Below are positions 30,185 through 38,988 of a stretch of 39,179 nucleotides of DNA, in pieces (the first letter of the stretch is position 1; each line of letters opens with the position of its first letter). A model generated the notes under the pieces. The model was not told the origin of the DNA. It worked only from the letters and a program-made list of their open reading frames with translations, and did not search any database. Origin of the DNA: a virus; the IMG/VR virus record IMGVR_UViG_3300042504_000391, positions 1 through 39,179 of that record; one strand, written 5' to 3'. A program made the translations under genes and the position numbers.

Positions 30185-33100
30185 TTAGCGCCGTGATTTC
30201 TTGCGCGATGGGACAGGTAAAAATTTATCTACGTTAACTTGCGGGGCTTGCTTTGACTTACCCGTTCGCGCTTTACGAATCAGCGCCATCATCTGATACA
30301 GTTTTTTAGCACCGGCCTCAGTCGATCCGTTGCCAAGATGCGACACCACATCAGCGGGGATAACGAACTCGCCATCCGCCAACGCAGCACGCTGCACACC
30401 CTTACCCCGTATCACGGCAGGAATATCATCAGACATACCGTCTCCCGGTCCTCGCAGGAGTTTACCACCGGCTTGGTATTCCGGCATGGGCGCCATACCG
30501 CCTCGGGCGAAGCCAAAGTTGTATCCGTCAGCGGGGTTCCGCGCTCCGCCAATCCTAGGCAAATCGGCTATTCCGCCCATTTGATACTTTCTAATACGTC
30601 CTTTTTTCACATGTCCTCCAGCAAACCCGCCTTTACCATCTGATAAATCTTTATAACATCCTAGCCATGGGTCAGCCTCATAAGGAACCCCACGTTCGTC
30701 ATAACAAAGTCCATCTTCTCCAGCAGGACTATCTTCCCACCACCAAACGCAGCGACCTACTCGTGCGTCAAAAAACTGCCCAAACGAGCACTGCGGTTGC
30801 GGTACGTTGCCATAATCAGGTGCGTCCCCACTCGGTTCACGACCTTCAGGAATCGGCGCACAGTCGTCAGAATAAATCGGGTTACCGTCACCGTCGTAGC
30901 CCATGAATTGCTTTGAGTATCCAAACGGGCATGACCCATCCGCGTTTTTAGGCACCCTACCTTCTGACGGAGTTGGGGTCGGCGTTGGAGTGGGTTCAGG
31001 TGTAGGCTCCGGCGTAGGAGTCGGAGCGGGTTCGGAGGTTACTCCGCAAGGCGAAGGCTCCCCAAGTCCACGGGTGTAAGTCATACCATCCGGGCATCTG
31101 CCGTAGCAAACGTCGCCTACTTGCACTTCATCCGGGGCGCACTGTTCTTGTCCGCCACCGCCACCGGGCGCAGGGGTTGGAGTAGGTTCGGGTGTCGGAG
31201 TAGGTGTTGGTTCGGGAGTTGGCGCAGGGGTGGGTTCCGGCGCAGGGGTCGGAGCCGGGGTGGGTTCCGGTGCAGGGGTCGGAGCCGGGGTTGGAGCAGG
31301 AGTTGGAGCAGGAGTCGGAGCGGGAGTCGGAGCCGGGGTTGGCGTCTCCCTAATAGGGCAATTCTCCCAAGATGGAATAAGCGAGCCATCTGGGCATCTT
31401 TTAAGCAGCGTCTCTGGCGAAGGGGCCGGAGTAGGTGCGGGGGTAGGCGTGGGTGCGGGCGTTGGAGCCGGTGCAGGACTTTGTTTTTTACGGCAAGCAC
31501 CTAGCCCACCGTCTGCTCGCGGGTCATATTCGTATTCATTACCGTACTGCGCCTGACAGTCAGTATCACTGACTCCGTTAAATCGGCACCGGCCTATCTC
31601 ATAGTCATAGACATACCCCGGTTCAGCGCATCGGGGATCTTGCGTAGGCTCCGGCTCAGTAGGCGTCGGTACGGGTGTAGGAGTCGGAGTGGGTTCAGGT
31701 GTAGGTGCAGGCTCCGGCGCAGGGGTTGGAGTAGGTGTTGGTGCGGGTGTAGGTTCAGGTGTAGGAGTCGGAGTGGGTGCGGGCGTAGGCTCCGGCGCGG
31801 GAGTCGGAGTAGGTGTAGGTTCGGGGGCTGGAGTCGGGCAGACTTCCCATGAGGGAACAATAGACCCGTCAGGACAGGTCTTGAGTAATGGTTCTTCCTC
31901 CTCCGGTGGGGTCGGAGTAGGTGTAGGTGCAGGCTCCGGCGCAGGGGTTGGAGTAGGAGCGGGTTCCGGCGCAGGGGTTGGAGTGGGTGTAGGTGTAGGC
32001 TCCGGTGTAGGAGTCGGAGTGGGCGTAGGCGCGGGTGTAGGTGTAGGTGTAGGCTCCGGTGTAGGAGTCGGAGCGGGCGTAGGCGCGGGTGTAGGTGTAG
32101 GTGTAGGCTCCGGTGTAGGAGTCGGAGCGGGCGTAGGCGCGGGTGTAGGGGTTGGAGCCGGGGTTGGAGCCGGAGCAGGCGTAGTTCCGCCAGTATCACC
32201 GCCCGGCGTAGTACCTCCGCCACCTGTACCCGGACCTGTACCACCGCCGGTACCCGGACCAGATCCGCCGCCATCGCCGCCACCATCGCCGCCCCCAGTG
32301 CCGGGACTCTTTACACAGGGATCAAGCCCCGCTTCCCATCTGGCAAAATCAAAAGTAAAGCCCGGCTGGCACTCGGGTTTAGACGGAGGCGGTGCGGGGG
32401 TTGGAGTCGTGGGAGGCTCCCACGGATATTTAACTACTGGGCCATAAACAGTCTCCGCACGTTGCGGAGTGGTTCTTAAATACTCATCAAGATTCAGATC
32501 CATCGGCTTCGCGGCAGTCGGCGGTCTGAGCAAAGACTGATACCAATCGGCGAGTTCTTGATCGAACGGCATACCATTGGTATCAGCCTTCACTCCAGTC
32601 GGAGCAGGCTGAGGAAGTCGATTAACCGGATGGCGCTTTAAGTCATCTTCGCCCTGAACTGGGGCGCTGCCAGATTCGGCAGCGGCGCGATACCATTCAG
32701 GCAGGGCGGGGGCGAAAGGGAGGAGGCTTTTGAAATACTCCTCTTTGGCTTTTTCAGAATCAGCAGTACCACCTTCAGCGAAGGTTTCTTCGCCTGTGTA
32801 AATGTCTACTTTAGGCTCATACCCGTTACCCTGTGTGCGGACCATCGGATAAGAAAAATTCGGCTGTGGCACTACCCCGCCAACCGCCATACCGCGTCGG
32901 TAATAATCTTCTTCCTCATCAGGTGGACGTTCTGGTGGAGGAGACTGGTACGGCGAACTCTGCCGCATCCCTTGTTGCGGGTTCTGCGTATAGCCCGGAT
33001 ATTCAGTGCCGTAGCCGTAATCAGCGTAACCGCCTTCAATAAAGTACGGTTGGCCCGGCTCACCAAAACGCGGGTTGACTCGACCGGGGCTGTACTGAAC

Positions 33101-33796
33101 ATTCCTATACCCAACCGGAGTCGGCTTAGGCATCCCGCCTCGCGGGTTCATCTTCTGCTCCGCCTTGTTCAAGGCGTACATCGTAATAGCCTGCATGATC
33201 GGGTCTTTGGTGAGCCCGAAAAGCCCTTTGGGCTGGCCGCCCTGTTGCGGAGCGCCTAGAAGTCCACGCAGACCACTAGAAACATCTTTGCCCAGAGGCT
33301 GCTGTACTGTGGGTTTTACCGGTTCAACGCCAATACCGGGGGCAATCTCACCAAAATCTTCAGGACCGGGAGGACGTTCTCTATACCCAGTTGGACCGGC
33401 GATCCCCGGAATCCTACGCTGGGCTTCTTCTGCAAGACCTCCAAGAATCCGCGTACCGGCATAGGCTTTCATGCCTGCCTCAAGACCTTTTTGCAGATCT
33501 CCCTTCACCGCGCCATACGCGGCTCCGGCAAGCATGGCGGTCGTTTGCGGGTTTTGGATGAGAGTCTTTCCAACAGACTGAACGCCTTTGACTACGGTGT
33601 TTAATATATTAGTAAGCCACCCGGCTTCCGGCAGTCCCGTAGCAGGATTACGCGGCATCTCCATACCTTGAGCGCGAGCCAAAAACTGAAGATTGCGTAC
33701 TTCTTCAGGTGACATGTGGACAAGTGTGCTATCTGGTCCACGGCCTTGGGAGGCAAGGAGGGACGCAAGTCCTGCTGCGGGAGGTTGCTGGTTCAT
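30185..33796 (-). CDS. giant Ala-Pro/Thr-Pro repeat virion protein with cysteine modules, 1203 aa
   Basis: Residues about 1-150 contain helical and Gly/Ala segments ([17 protein letters not shown]). GG motifs appear near 300-345 ([16 protein letters not shown]). About 535-945 is dominated by AP/TP/EP dipeptides. Interspersed are short Cys modules: CQPGFTFDF...C (~475), [14 protein letters not shown] (~640), [15 protein letters not shown] (~720), [14 protein letters not shown] (~800), [10 protein letters not shown]...C (~900), CPFGYS (~953) and [14 protein letters not shown] (~1030). The C-terminus has [27 protein letters not shown] and a basic tail, a pattern shared with tape-measure/internal proteins. 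Its place among virion genes suggests a particle component. The AP/TP tracts resemble glycomodules. The genome also encodes a prolyl hydroxylase and glycosyltransferases. Confidence 0.8.
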   Translation of the reverse strand: MNQQPPAAGLASLLASQGRGPDSTLVHMSPEEVRNLQFLARAQGMEMPRNPATGLPEAGWLTNILNTVVKGVQSVGKTLIQNPQTTAMLAGAAYGAVKGDLQKGLEAGMKAYAGTRILGGLAEEAQRRIPGIAGPTGYRERPPGPEDFGEIAPGIGVEPVKPTVQQPLGKDVSSGLRGLLGAPQQGGQPKGLFGLTKDPIMQAITMYALNKAEQKMNPRGGMPKPTPVGYRNVQYSPGRVNPRFGEPGQPYFIEGGYADYGYGTEYPGYTQNPQQGMRQSSPYQSPPPERPPDEEEDYYRRGMAVGGVVPQPNFSYPMVRTQGNGYEPKVDIYTGEETFAEGGTADSEKAKEEYFKSLLPFAPALPEWYRAAAESGSAPVQGEDDLKRHPVNRLPQPAPTGVKADTNGMPFDQELADWYQSLLRPPTAAKPMDLNLDEYLRTTPQRAETVYGPVVKYPWEPPTTPTPAPPPSKPECQPGFTFDFARWEAGLDPCVKSPGTGGGDGGGDGGGSGPGTGGGTGPGTGGGGTTPGGDTGGTTPAPAPTPAPTPTPAPTPAPTPTPEPTPTPTPAPTPAPTPTPEPTPTPTPAPTPTPTPTPEPTPTPTPTPAPEPAPTPTPAPEPAPTPTPTPPEEEEPLLKTCPDGSIVPSWEVCPTPAPEPTPTPTPAPEPTPAPTPTPTPEPTPAPTPTPTPAPEPAPTPEPTPTPTPVPTPTEPEPTQDPRCAEPGYVYDYEIGRCRFNGVSDTDCQAQYGNEYEYDPRADGGLGACRKKQSPAPAPTPAPTPTPAPTPAPSPETLLKRCPDGSLIPSWENCPIRETPTPAPTPAPTPAPTPAPTPAPTPAPEPTPAPTPAPEPTPAPTPEPTPTPTPEPTPTPAPGGGGGQEQCAPDEVQVGDVCYGRCPDGMTYTRGLGEPSPCGVTSEPAPTPTPEPTPEPTPTPTPTPSEGRVPKNADGSCPFGYSKQFMGYDGDGNPIYSDDCAPIPEGREPSGDAPDYGNVPQPQCSFGQFFDARVGRCVWWWEDSPAGEDGLCYDERGVPYEADPWLGCYKDLSDGKGGFAGGHVKKGRIRKYQMGGIADLPRIGGARNPADGYNFGFARGGMAPMPEYQAGGKLLRGPGDGMSDDIPAVIRGKGVQRAALADGEFVIPADVVSHLGNGSTEAGAKKLYQMMALIRKARTGKSKQAPQVNVDKFLPVPSRKKSRR
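30965..32190 (-). repeat. Pro/Thr/Ala-coding low-complexity repeat tract
   Basis: About 1.2 kb encode alternating Pro with Thr, Ala or Glu on the - strand, interrupted by Cys-module exon-like blocks. On the + strand the DNA is a G-rich, GGNGTNGGNG-type repeat. Several blocks of 30 bases or more recur, for example the segment near 31699-31735 recurs near 31921-31957. Confidence 0.85.
31998..32149 (-). repeat. 54-bp tandem minisatellite, about 2.8 copies
   Basis: Copies begin at 31998, 32052 and 32106 with GGCTCCGGTGTAGGAGTCGG. Copies 1 and 2 differ at one base, and copy 3 matches for about 43 bases before diverging. Each unit encodes 18 residues of the Pro/Thr tract, so length changes keep the frame. 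Confidence 0.8.
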
Positions 33797-33802
33797 AGAT
33801 GT

Positions 33803-34402
33803 TTACTCATTTGCCTCGTAGTTTGATACCCACACCACTGTCAGAATGATGGACGGGATCGCTGGAATGTTACCAGTCGCGGCTACATACGGGATAACCA
33901 CGTTGATGTCCGAAGACTGCCAAGCCAACTCAAAATAGTCGTTTGCCTGCAGCACAAGCACAAAGTTCCACGCCGCCACAATCTCGTTGTTGGGGCCGTC
34001 AATAACGATCTTGGTAGCCGAGTCCGGCAGGTTTACCCCGTTAATTCGGGGCCAGATATATACGGCGCTTGCCGAACCGCCCGTTTTATCTAATTGGGCA
34101 GAAAACTGAAAGTTATAAATACCCGTCTGAGCAACGAAGATTTTAGATGTGGGTACGCCGCGATTAACAGCCTGCTGGGTAACGACTGAATTGTAAGTAA
34201 ATAAATTAACCGCATCCGCAACCGGATTCGGCTGCGTCGTCGTATCAAAATACGAAGCGTGTGCGGTCGGTGAATTAACCCGGTTGGCTACCTGACTAAA
34301 GAAAAGCCGCAAGACATTACTAAACTGATCCTGATAACGGACACTATAATCCGCCGGTGCAACCGGTAGGTTTGGCGGAGATATGCCACGTGCGACGGTC
34401 AT
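33803..34402 (-). CDS. jelly-roll (C1q-like) virion protein, 199 aa
   Basis: This 199-residue protein has a predicted beta-sandwich C-terminal domain: IFVAQTGIYNFQFSAQLDKTG, AVYIWPRINGVNLPDSATKIVI, EIVAAWNFVLVLQANDYFELAWQ, IPSIILTVVWV. This strand order and spacing resemble C1q/TNF-like jelly-roll domains in phage structural proteins, which often trimerise and can bind receptors. Residues 1-60 form an attachment part (DQFSNVLRLFFSQVANRV). The ATG overlaps the stop of the large tail gene (ATGA at 34399-34402). Confidence 0.7.
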   Translation of the reverse strand: MTVARGISPPNLPVAPADYSVRYQDQFSNVLRLFFSQVANRVNSPTAHASYFDTTTQPNPVADAVNLFTYNSVVTQQAVNRGVPTSKIFVAQTGIYNFQFSAQLDKTGGSASAVYIWPRINGVNLPDSATKIVIDGPNNEIVAAWNFVLVLQANDYFELAWQSSDINVVIPYVAATGNIPAIPSIILTVVWVSNYEANE

Positions 34403-36690
34403 CGACGTCCATCCGGTCGAACATCAATTCGCATCATGCCCATTTGCCAAGCAACGCCTAAGTCAGTCGAGTCCACACGGAACGCCATCTGGCGACCTCG
34501 GATACGAGTGTAGACCTGCCCCGTGTACTGCTGAATCGGTATCGTCGAGGTGCGCGTAACCACCGGCTGATCTGCTGCGGTGTAGTTTGAACCCGAGTTC
34601 TGCCTTGGCTTAACCGTCAGCGTAACGCTCGGACTACTGCCTGTTGACCCCGTAAAGTTAAGGTCAGGCAAGATGCGCCAGACATAGCCAAAACTCTGAC
34701 CGTCTTGGATGTCGAAATCAGACGATTCAATAAACGCCTCAATCGGCAGGGCTGGGGTCACTGACGCGTCGTCATTGCCAAATTCGTGATAGAGAACTTG
34801 GTTCGGCACTCTTAACTCAACCATCGTGTACTGTTCATGCGAAGCAGCCGTCGTGCTATTCGCGCCACGAACGCAGCCTATCAAGGTATTACCGTCTTTA
34901 GACGTATACGTAATCTGCTCCGAGTCAATAACAACCGTACCCGCATTGGGGTAACTAGACGCATCCGTCAGAGCAATCGTCGTCACCAATGAGTTAATCG
35001 AAGTCGCTAAATACCCAATCTGGATCGAAAACGCGCCCATCGGATACTGCCGCTGAGTGTGTTCAGACCACGCGGTACGGTTCAAATTGCCGTAGTACCA
35101 AACACGTTCAAGATAGTTATAAATGACATAGCGGTCATTCACGAGGCTATTGAGAGACGGATAGAACCACCATACCTCGTTGTACCCTTCGTTTGCCCCA
35201 GAACAGATTTGATCCAACTGGTCGAGGTTAATGTCGCTATAGACGAACTGACGAAGGGTGCAAGGCAGCGTCTCGACCCGCCCCGTGTACATGAAGAACT
35301 TATCCCGCCCCATCCAATAGGTCACGTTGTTGACCGTAATTGCCGCGTTTTGCGAAGCAATTGATACGTCTTGGTCAAGAAGATTAAAGCCCCAGACAAA
35401 CGGTGGTCCTAGATACTGCATTGAGAAGATGGCTGTATCTGTCCAAATCAAGATCTCCTGACGAGTATTAAGCGCCGTAACTATGTACGAGCCGTGCGAG
35501 AGCGTCTGTTCTCCAGACTGGTTAGTGACTTCCGGCACCCACTCAAACGCATTACTCTGGTCAGACCAGCGAACAAGGAGCGGATTAAACGTCGTTTGAA
35601 AATCAATCGGGTTATACGGCGTGGCCCCAGCACAGATCACAAAGTCATTTACCGGCGAGTCAATCACCATTAGAACTTCTTTAGGGACATGTTGTCCTGC
35701 GTAACTAAATGCCAAAGCCGACACTGTGGCCGAGGCGTTTGTCGCCGTAGAAATCGTTACCGAAGTAGACCCATCCCATGCTGTCGTGACGTATGTGCCG
35801 GTCACGATGCCGCTACCTGAAATGACTGCGCCAGTGTTAATCCCTGTGGCGTCATCCACCACAATAGTAGTTACGCCTGAAGCAAACGCTGCGGTTGCTT
35901 CCCATTTAGTTGTGGCATCGGCTTTATCGGCAAGGGGAATAGCCCGACTCCAACTCGTCGTATCTAGCGTCCAAAAGTATATCGCCCCGTTACGCTCGGC
36001 AAATATGAGGTCATTCCCGTAATTAAACATAGACCAAAGACGCAACGGGACGCCTGCCCCCGTGCTTGATCCCCAACCCCCTTCGCCCCACGGAGGCCCA
36101 CCCCAGCCGACTTGCGTCGTGGATATGGCAGTGCCTGCATCGATATCGAACTTGGCAATAACAAGCGATCCTCCGCCCGTCGCAGTAGAGGACGCCGTAG
36201 CGGAGGCGTAGATTGTGAAAGTATTAGAAGTTGGAACGGACTGAATGGGGTAGTCCCCATTAATTGTAAGACTCGCTACCGCTGTAGCCCCGCTAAAATT
36301 GACGTAAGTACCAACCGCTGACGCGTGGGCCGAGGCCGTTACCGTGACTAGACGACTACCTGATGTAGTAGAAAACGGGTCGGAAGATAACGTAAGGGAT
36401 GCGGCAAGGGGCGTAATATCGTAATAAACGCCGCCCAGTTCTGTATAAACTTTCTGGTTAGTACCGACACCCAGAAGATTCTGATTGAGTGTAGAAATCC
36501 AATTCCACAGGATTCGGGCTACGCCTTTAAACGTATTACCGCCGTTGGTGATATTGGTCCAACCGCCCAGTTTCTCCGCGTAGCCAGAGCGGAAACGAAT
36601 TTTATCGCCCGCAAAGAACCCGCCTTCGTTGGCATAGGAGGTTGATTCACGATTTACGCCGGGGCGCAATTCAAGTTTTTGTAGGGGCAT
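34399..36690 (-). CDS. tail hub / stabilisation-type structural protein, 763 aa
   Basis: This 763-residue, beta-rich protein starts LQKLELRPGVNRESTSYANEGGFF, the standard front of phage stabilisation/tail hub proteins (P22 gp10-type group). Ig-like or repetitive Thr/Ala/Ser stretches follow (LTLSSDPFSTTSG, TIVVDDATGINTG). The central part has propeller-like WT/W-rich strands (LRLWSMFNYGNDLIFAERNGAIYFW; QEILIWTDTAIFSMQYLG). The later ASSYPNAGTVVIDSEQITYT and the C-terminal GRQMAFRVDSTDLGVAWQMGMMRID match the usual family end. It likely forms the tail hub or nozzle. Its ATG abuts the endolysin stop. Confidence 0.8.
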   Translation of the reverse strand: MPLQKLELRPGVNRESTSYANEGGFFAGDKIRFRSGYAEKLGGWTNITNGGNTFKGVARILWNWISTLNQNLLGVGTNQKVYTELGGVYYDITPLAASLTLSSDPFSTTSGSRLVTVTASAHASAVGTYVNFSGATAVASLTINGDYPIQSVPTSNTFTIYASATASSTATGGGSLVIAKFDIDAGTAISTTQVGWGGPPWGEGGWGSSTGAGVPLRLWSMFNYGNDLIFAERNGAIYFWTLDTTSWSRAIPLADKADATTKWEATAAFASGVTTIVVDDATGINTGAVISGSGIVTGTYVTTAWDGSTSVTISTATNASATVSALAFSYAGQHVPKEVLMVIDSPVNDFVICAGATPYNPIDFQTTFNPLLVRWSDQSNAFEWVPEVTNQSGEQTLSHGSYIVTALNTRQEILIWTDTAIFSMQYLGPPFVWGFNLLDQDVSIASQNAAITVNNVTYWMGRDKFFMYTGRVETLPCTLRQFVYSDINLDQLDQICSGANEGYNEVWWFYPSLNSLVNDRYVIYNYLERVWYYGNLNRTAWSEHTQRQYPMGAFSIQIGYLATSINSLVTTIALTDASSYPNAGTVVIDSEQITYTSKDGNTLIGCVRGANSTTAASHEQYTMVELRVPNQVLYHEFGNDDASVTPALPIEAFIESSDFDIQDGQSFGYVWRILPDLNFTGSTGSSPSVTLTVKPRQNSGSNYTAADQPVVTRTSTIPIQQYTGQVYTRIRGRQMAFRVDSTDLGVAWQMGMMRIDVRPDGRR

Positions 36691-37179
36691 CTAGGCAACT
36701 CCCGACAAATATAAAGCCTGCTCATCTTTACGGCGTTTGACAAGACCGGGCAATACACGCCCAGCCGCCTTCGTCCATTTCATGAATTCTTCTGCCGCTT
36801 CTTCAAAGTCACCCCGGTTGGTCTTCATCCGAAGGGAAGAACGCTGGAGATTGCCAAGACCCACGTTGAAGGCAAAACTGACGAGAGAATCGAAGACTCC
36901 CTGACGACCAACAGCAGCAGGGCAAAGTCGAACCACGCCACGCTCAAACCGGCCAAGGTCTTGAGAAAGAATCCGATCCACCTCGTCCATCGTGAGGGTG
37001 CGATCCCAGCCTGCGGGTACCGGTAGACTCTTGCGCTCCTCATACTTCACCGCCGCGTGAGTCGGATCAATCACATGTCCGCACCCCACCGTCCACAACA
37101 GCGCCGGACAACGGTAAGGCTTAGTCCTCACCCCTTCGTGGTGCTTTACAAGTTTAATCAGTTCAGGGCTAACCTTCAC
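36691..37179 (-). CDS. GH24 (T4-lysozyme-type) endolysin
   Basis: This 162-residue muramidase cleaves peptidoglycan for release. The catalytic triad pattern is E-x8-C-x5-T: Glu15 (HHEGVRTKPY), Cys24 and Thr30 (WTVGCGH). The usual Asp is Cys, a known variant in some GH24 endolysins. The later FDSLVSFAFNVG and the helical end with GRVLPGLVKRRKDE are typical. There is no N-terminal signal or SAR-type membrane segment, so release depends on a holin. The GTG start overlaps the upstream holin-type gene (GTGA). Confidence 0.92.
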   Translation of the reverse strand: MKVSPELIKLVKHHEGVRTKPYRCPALLWTVGCGHVIDPTHAAVKYEERKSLPVPAGWDRTLTMDEVDRILSQDLGRFERGVVRLCPAAVGRQGVFDSLVSFAFNVGLGNLQRSSLRMKTNRGDFEEAAEEFMKWTKAAGRVLPGLVKRRKDEQALYLSGVA

Positions 37180-37661
37180 TTTTGCGAGAACGCTCTGCCA
37201 CCAAAATGGAACGCAATGATGGACGCCAGAATTGCCATCTCATCGTCGCTGAATACGTTTTCCATCGCAATCGCAAAGGGAATGCCGGTTGTGTAGGCAT
37301 ACCAAACGCCAGCCACGTTCAGCGCAACCAACTCCAGCACGAAAATGTAGGTCACAACAGGACGGACGCTGGCTCGCAGGTTAATCATCCACTGACTCGC
37401 ACCCTTGCCAATTTCGATGTCGTGCTGGTACAAAGCCTGCCTCTCCTCGCCAGCCGTCTGCGTCTGGATTTGCTCCAGTTTGATTTCCTCAACCCGTGCC
37501 TGCGCGATAAACCCACGCTCTGCCAATGCTAACTCGCGCTCTTTCTGGGCTGCGACCAAAGCAAGTTCGTGCTTTTTGTCCTGCCGGTCTTGGAAGATTT
37601 GCAGAATCTTGGGCAGTCCACCCGCAAGGAACGACAGAAAGGTGCTAATCATGGTCATCAT
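37176..37661 (-). CDS. 3TM-type holin-like membrane protein, 161 aa
   Basis: This 161-residue protein resembles the three-TM holin group found in phages and gene transfer agents. It has an N-terminal hydrophobic segment (MISTFLSFLAGGLPKIL), a long charged helix (about 20-75), then the hallmark NLRASVRPVVTYIFVLELVALNVAGVW and a last segment DDEMAILASIIAFHFGGRAF. It is encoded just before the endolysin and coupled to it. GGAGG lies ten bases before ATG 37661. It forms membrane lesions that release the endolysin, which is known for the family. Confidence 0.85.
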   Translation of the reverse strand: MMTMISTFLSFLAGGLPKILQIFQDRQDKKHELALVAAQKERELALAERGFIAQARVEEIKLEQIQTQTAGEERQALYQHDIEIGKGASQWMINLRASVRPVVTYIFVLELVALNVAGVWYAYTTGIPFAIAMENVFSDDEMAILASIIAFHFGGRAFSQK

Positions 37662-37915
37662 TTGTTGCGTTCCTCCATCAGTTTGACGCGCACTTGCAAG
37701 TCATGGATGTCCTCCATGATGTCGTCTTTCAGTTCTTGACGACGGGACGCGCTTAACGGGCTATCGGTAGGCACCCCATCCTCGGTGATTAGGATAGGGA
37801 TTTTGGACTCAATGGCGATCAGACGATTGTTGAACGATGCGATTTCCGCAAGCAGCCAGCCGACAGCAGCCAGCAGGACTGGGAACAGCATATCCACAAT
37901 CTTCTGCATGTTCAC
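37658..37915 (-). CDS. small membrane protein with coiled coil, 85 aa
   Basis: This 85-residue protein has one N-terminal transmembrane segment (VDMLFPVLLAAVGWLLAEIA), then a hydrophilic coiled coil (LKDDIMEDIHDLQVRVKLMEER). The shape resembles a small lysis accessory or i-spanin-like protein but is not specific. GTG 37915 is used because GAGGG is eight bases upstream and the start overlaps the previous stop (GTGA). ATG 37909 is the alternative. Confidence 0.7.
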   Translation of the reverse strand: MNMQKIVDMLFPVLLAAVGWLLAEIASFNNRLIAIESKIPILITEDGVPTDSPLSASRRQELKDDIMEDIHDLQVRVKLMEERNK

Positions 37916-38325
37916 TTGGACGCCCTCACCACATCGTCACCCTTCGTGACAGTCACATGGTCGCCCTCGACATCGACACGCATCGGCATTTCCTTACGGT
38001 CAAGTCGATCCAGTTTGTTAATCAGTTCTTTGATTACGCCAAACTCGGGCTTGTCTTCCTTTTCGTTAGCCCCGGCAATGTTGTTGAGCATGGAGATCAG
38101 CGCGGTCAGTGACGCGCCCAATAGGCCCATTACCGCCGCAATCTTCTCGCCTTCCAAAGCAAGACTGGAAACGACACCGATGACCACGATGACCGTGATG
38201 TACTTGAGGCCATCTTTGCCAATGGCCTTGCCTGCGACTTCTTTTGCCGAGGATTGCGCCTCAAGCCGATTCAACTCGGCTCGCACCTGCGCCTTGAACA
38301 TTTCGATGTCGGTCGTCTCAGTCAC
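37912..38325 (-). CDS. two-TM membrane protein, possible holin, 137 aa
   Basis: This 137-residue protein has a charged N-terminus (MFKAQVRAELNRLEAQ), two hydrophobic segments (YITVIVVIGVVSSLAL; AAVMGLLGASLTALISML) and a hydrophilic C-terminus ending DVEGDHVTVTKGDDVVRASK. The layout suits a second holin or antiholin. The start is GTG at 38325, with GGAGG ten bases upstream and a GTGA overlap with the gene before it. It could instead be a virion or host-membrane protein. Confidence 0.65.
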   Translation of the reverse strand: MTETTDIEMFKAQVRAELNRLEAQSSAKEVAGKAIGKDGLKYITVIVVIGVVSSLALEGEKIAAVMGLLGASLTALISMLNNIAGANEKEDKPEFGVIKELINKLDRLDRKEMPMRVDVEGDHVTVTKGDDVVRASK

Positions 38326-38516
38326 TTTTGCAATGCCTCCACCAGCATCATTGCCATGGAACCCAACGCGCCGACCAGCACCAGAATGACCGTGCCTCCG
38401 ACTGAGATCACGAGCCTCTCCAGACGCTTTAAACGCGCATGGATCGCTTCGTACCGTACCGAACAGACATCAATGTGGCTGGTTACGGTCACTTCCAGTT
38501 CTTGCACGGTGGTCAT
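38322..38516 (-). CDS. XhlA-like single-TM protein, 64 aa
   Basis: This 64-residue protein has a short amphipathic N-terminal helix (YEAIHARLKRLERL) followed by one hydrophobic segment (VISVGGTVILVLVGALGSMAMML). The helix-plus-TM layout resembles haemolysin XhlA family members, which work with a holin in some prophages. It lies in the same coupled chain as the other lysis-type genes. Confidence 0.7.
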   Translation of the reverse strand: MTTVQELEVTVTSHIDVCSVRYEAIHARLKRLERLVISVGGTVILVLVGALGSMAMMLVEALQK

Positions 38517-38665
38517 TGCTTCACTTCATCCGGCTTTGGCACCTGCGGCTCGGCCTGCTCCTTGATCTTGACGATGAGCGGCCACGCCCCCGTCTTGCTC
38601 GGCAAGTCGCCTAGCACTTGCAGGATTGCGTTCACTTCTTCAATGGACAGTTCTAGTTTAATCAT
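38513..38665 (-). CDS. small hypothetical protein, 50 aa
   Basis: A 50-residue frame is held on both sides by ATGA overlaps (38513-38516 and 38662-38665). It starts MIKLELSIEEVNAILQVLGD, followed by LPSKTGAWPLIVKIKEQAEP. The pattern recurs in small phage proteins next to tail-fibre and lysis genes, without known function. Confidence 0.7.
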   Translation of the reverse strand: MIKLELSIEEVNAILQVLGDLPSKTGAWPLIVKIKEQAEPQVPKPDEVKQ

Positions 38666-38988
38666 GGCGTCACCCACGGCAGCGGCGGCGACACGATGGG
38701 CGGGTTGATTTGGTTTTGAATCTGCCCCTCGACCGCAGCCTCGGTCGCGGCCTTATCCACGCCGTTGGCCCAAATCCAGCCCAGCACTTGATCCTGCGTC
38801 AAATCAGCGTAAGGCGTGAAAGCCTCGCCCTGCACGACGGGAAACGAACAGGTCGAGTAGACGCTGCCGTTGTATTGGCCGTCTACGCCGTTGCACTGCC
38901 AGTGACAGCAGATGACGTAATCCGCGCCCTCTGCGGTTTGCGGGATGCAGTTAAGAACCGAGATGTTCCATGTGATTACAGTAGACAT
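38662..38988 (-). CDS. DUF7936-like phage protein, 108 aa
   Basis: This 108-residue protein begins TVITWNISVLNCIPQ and has YVICCHWQCNGVDGQYNGSVYSTCSF in the first half, then AFTPYADLTQDQVLGWIWANGVDK and a Pro-rich end (INPPIVSPPLPWVTP). This resembles the DUF7936 group found beside tail fibres. Four Cys in the beta-rich first half may pair. Its ATG lies just before the stop of the fibre gene. The function is unknown, possibly a fibre accessory. Confidence 0.75.
   Translation of the reverse strand: MSTVITWNISVLNCIPQTAEGADYVICCHWQCNGVDGQYNGSVYSTCSFPVVQGEAFTPYADLTQDQVLGWIWANGVDKAATEAAVEGQIQNQINPPIVSPPLPWVTP

Noticed and set aside
31998-32149. Possible CRISPR-like repeat
   Set aside because: The units are directly tandem with no unique spacers and lie in frame inside a coding sequence.
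31594-32286. 230-aa Leu/Arg/His-rich ORF on the - strand
   Set aside because: It is an alternate frame of the same repeat tract with no independent start signal.
31689-32447. 252-aa Gly/Val/Ala/Ser repeat ORF on the + strand
   Set aside because: It is the mirror of the Pro/Thr/Ala codon repeats on the - strand. Stop codons are absent because of base composition, and there is no ribosome-binding site or domain.
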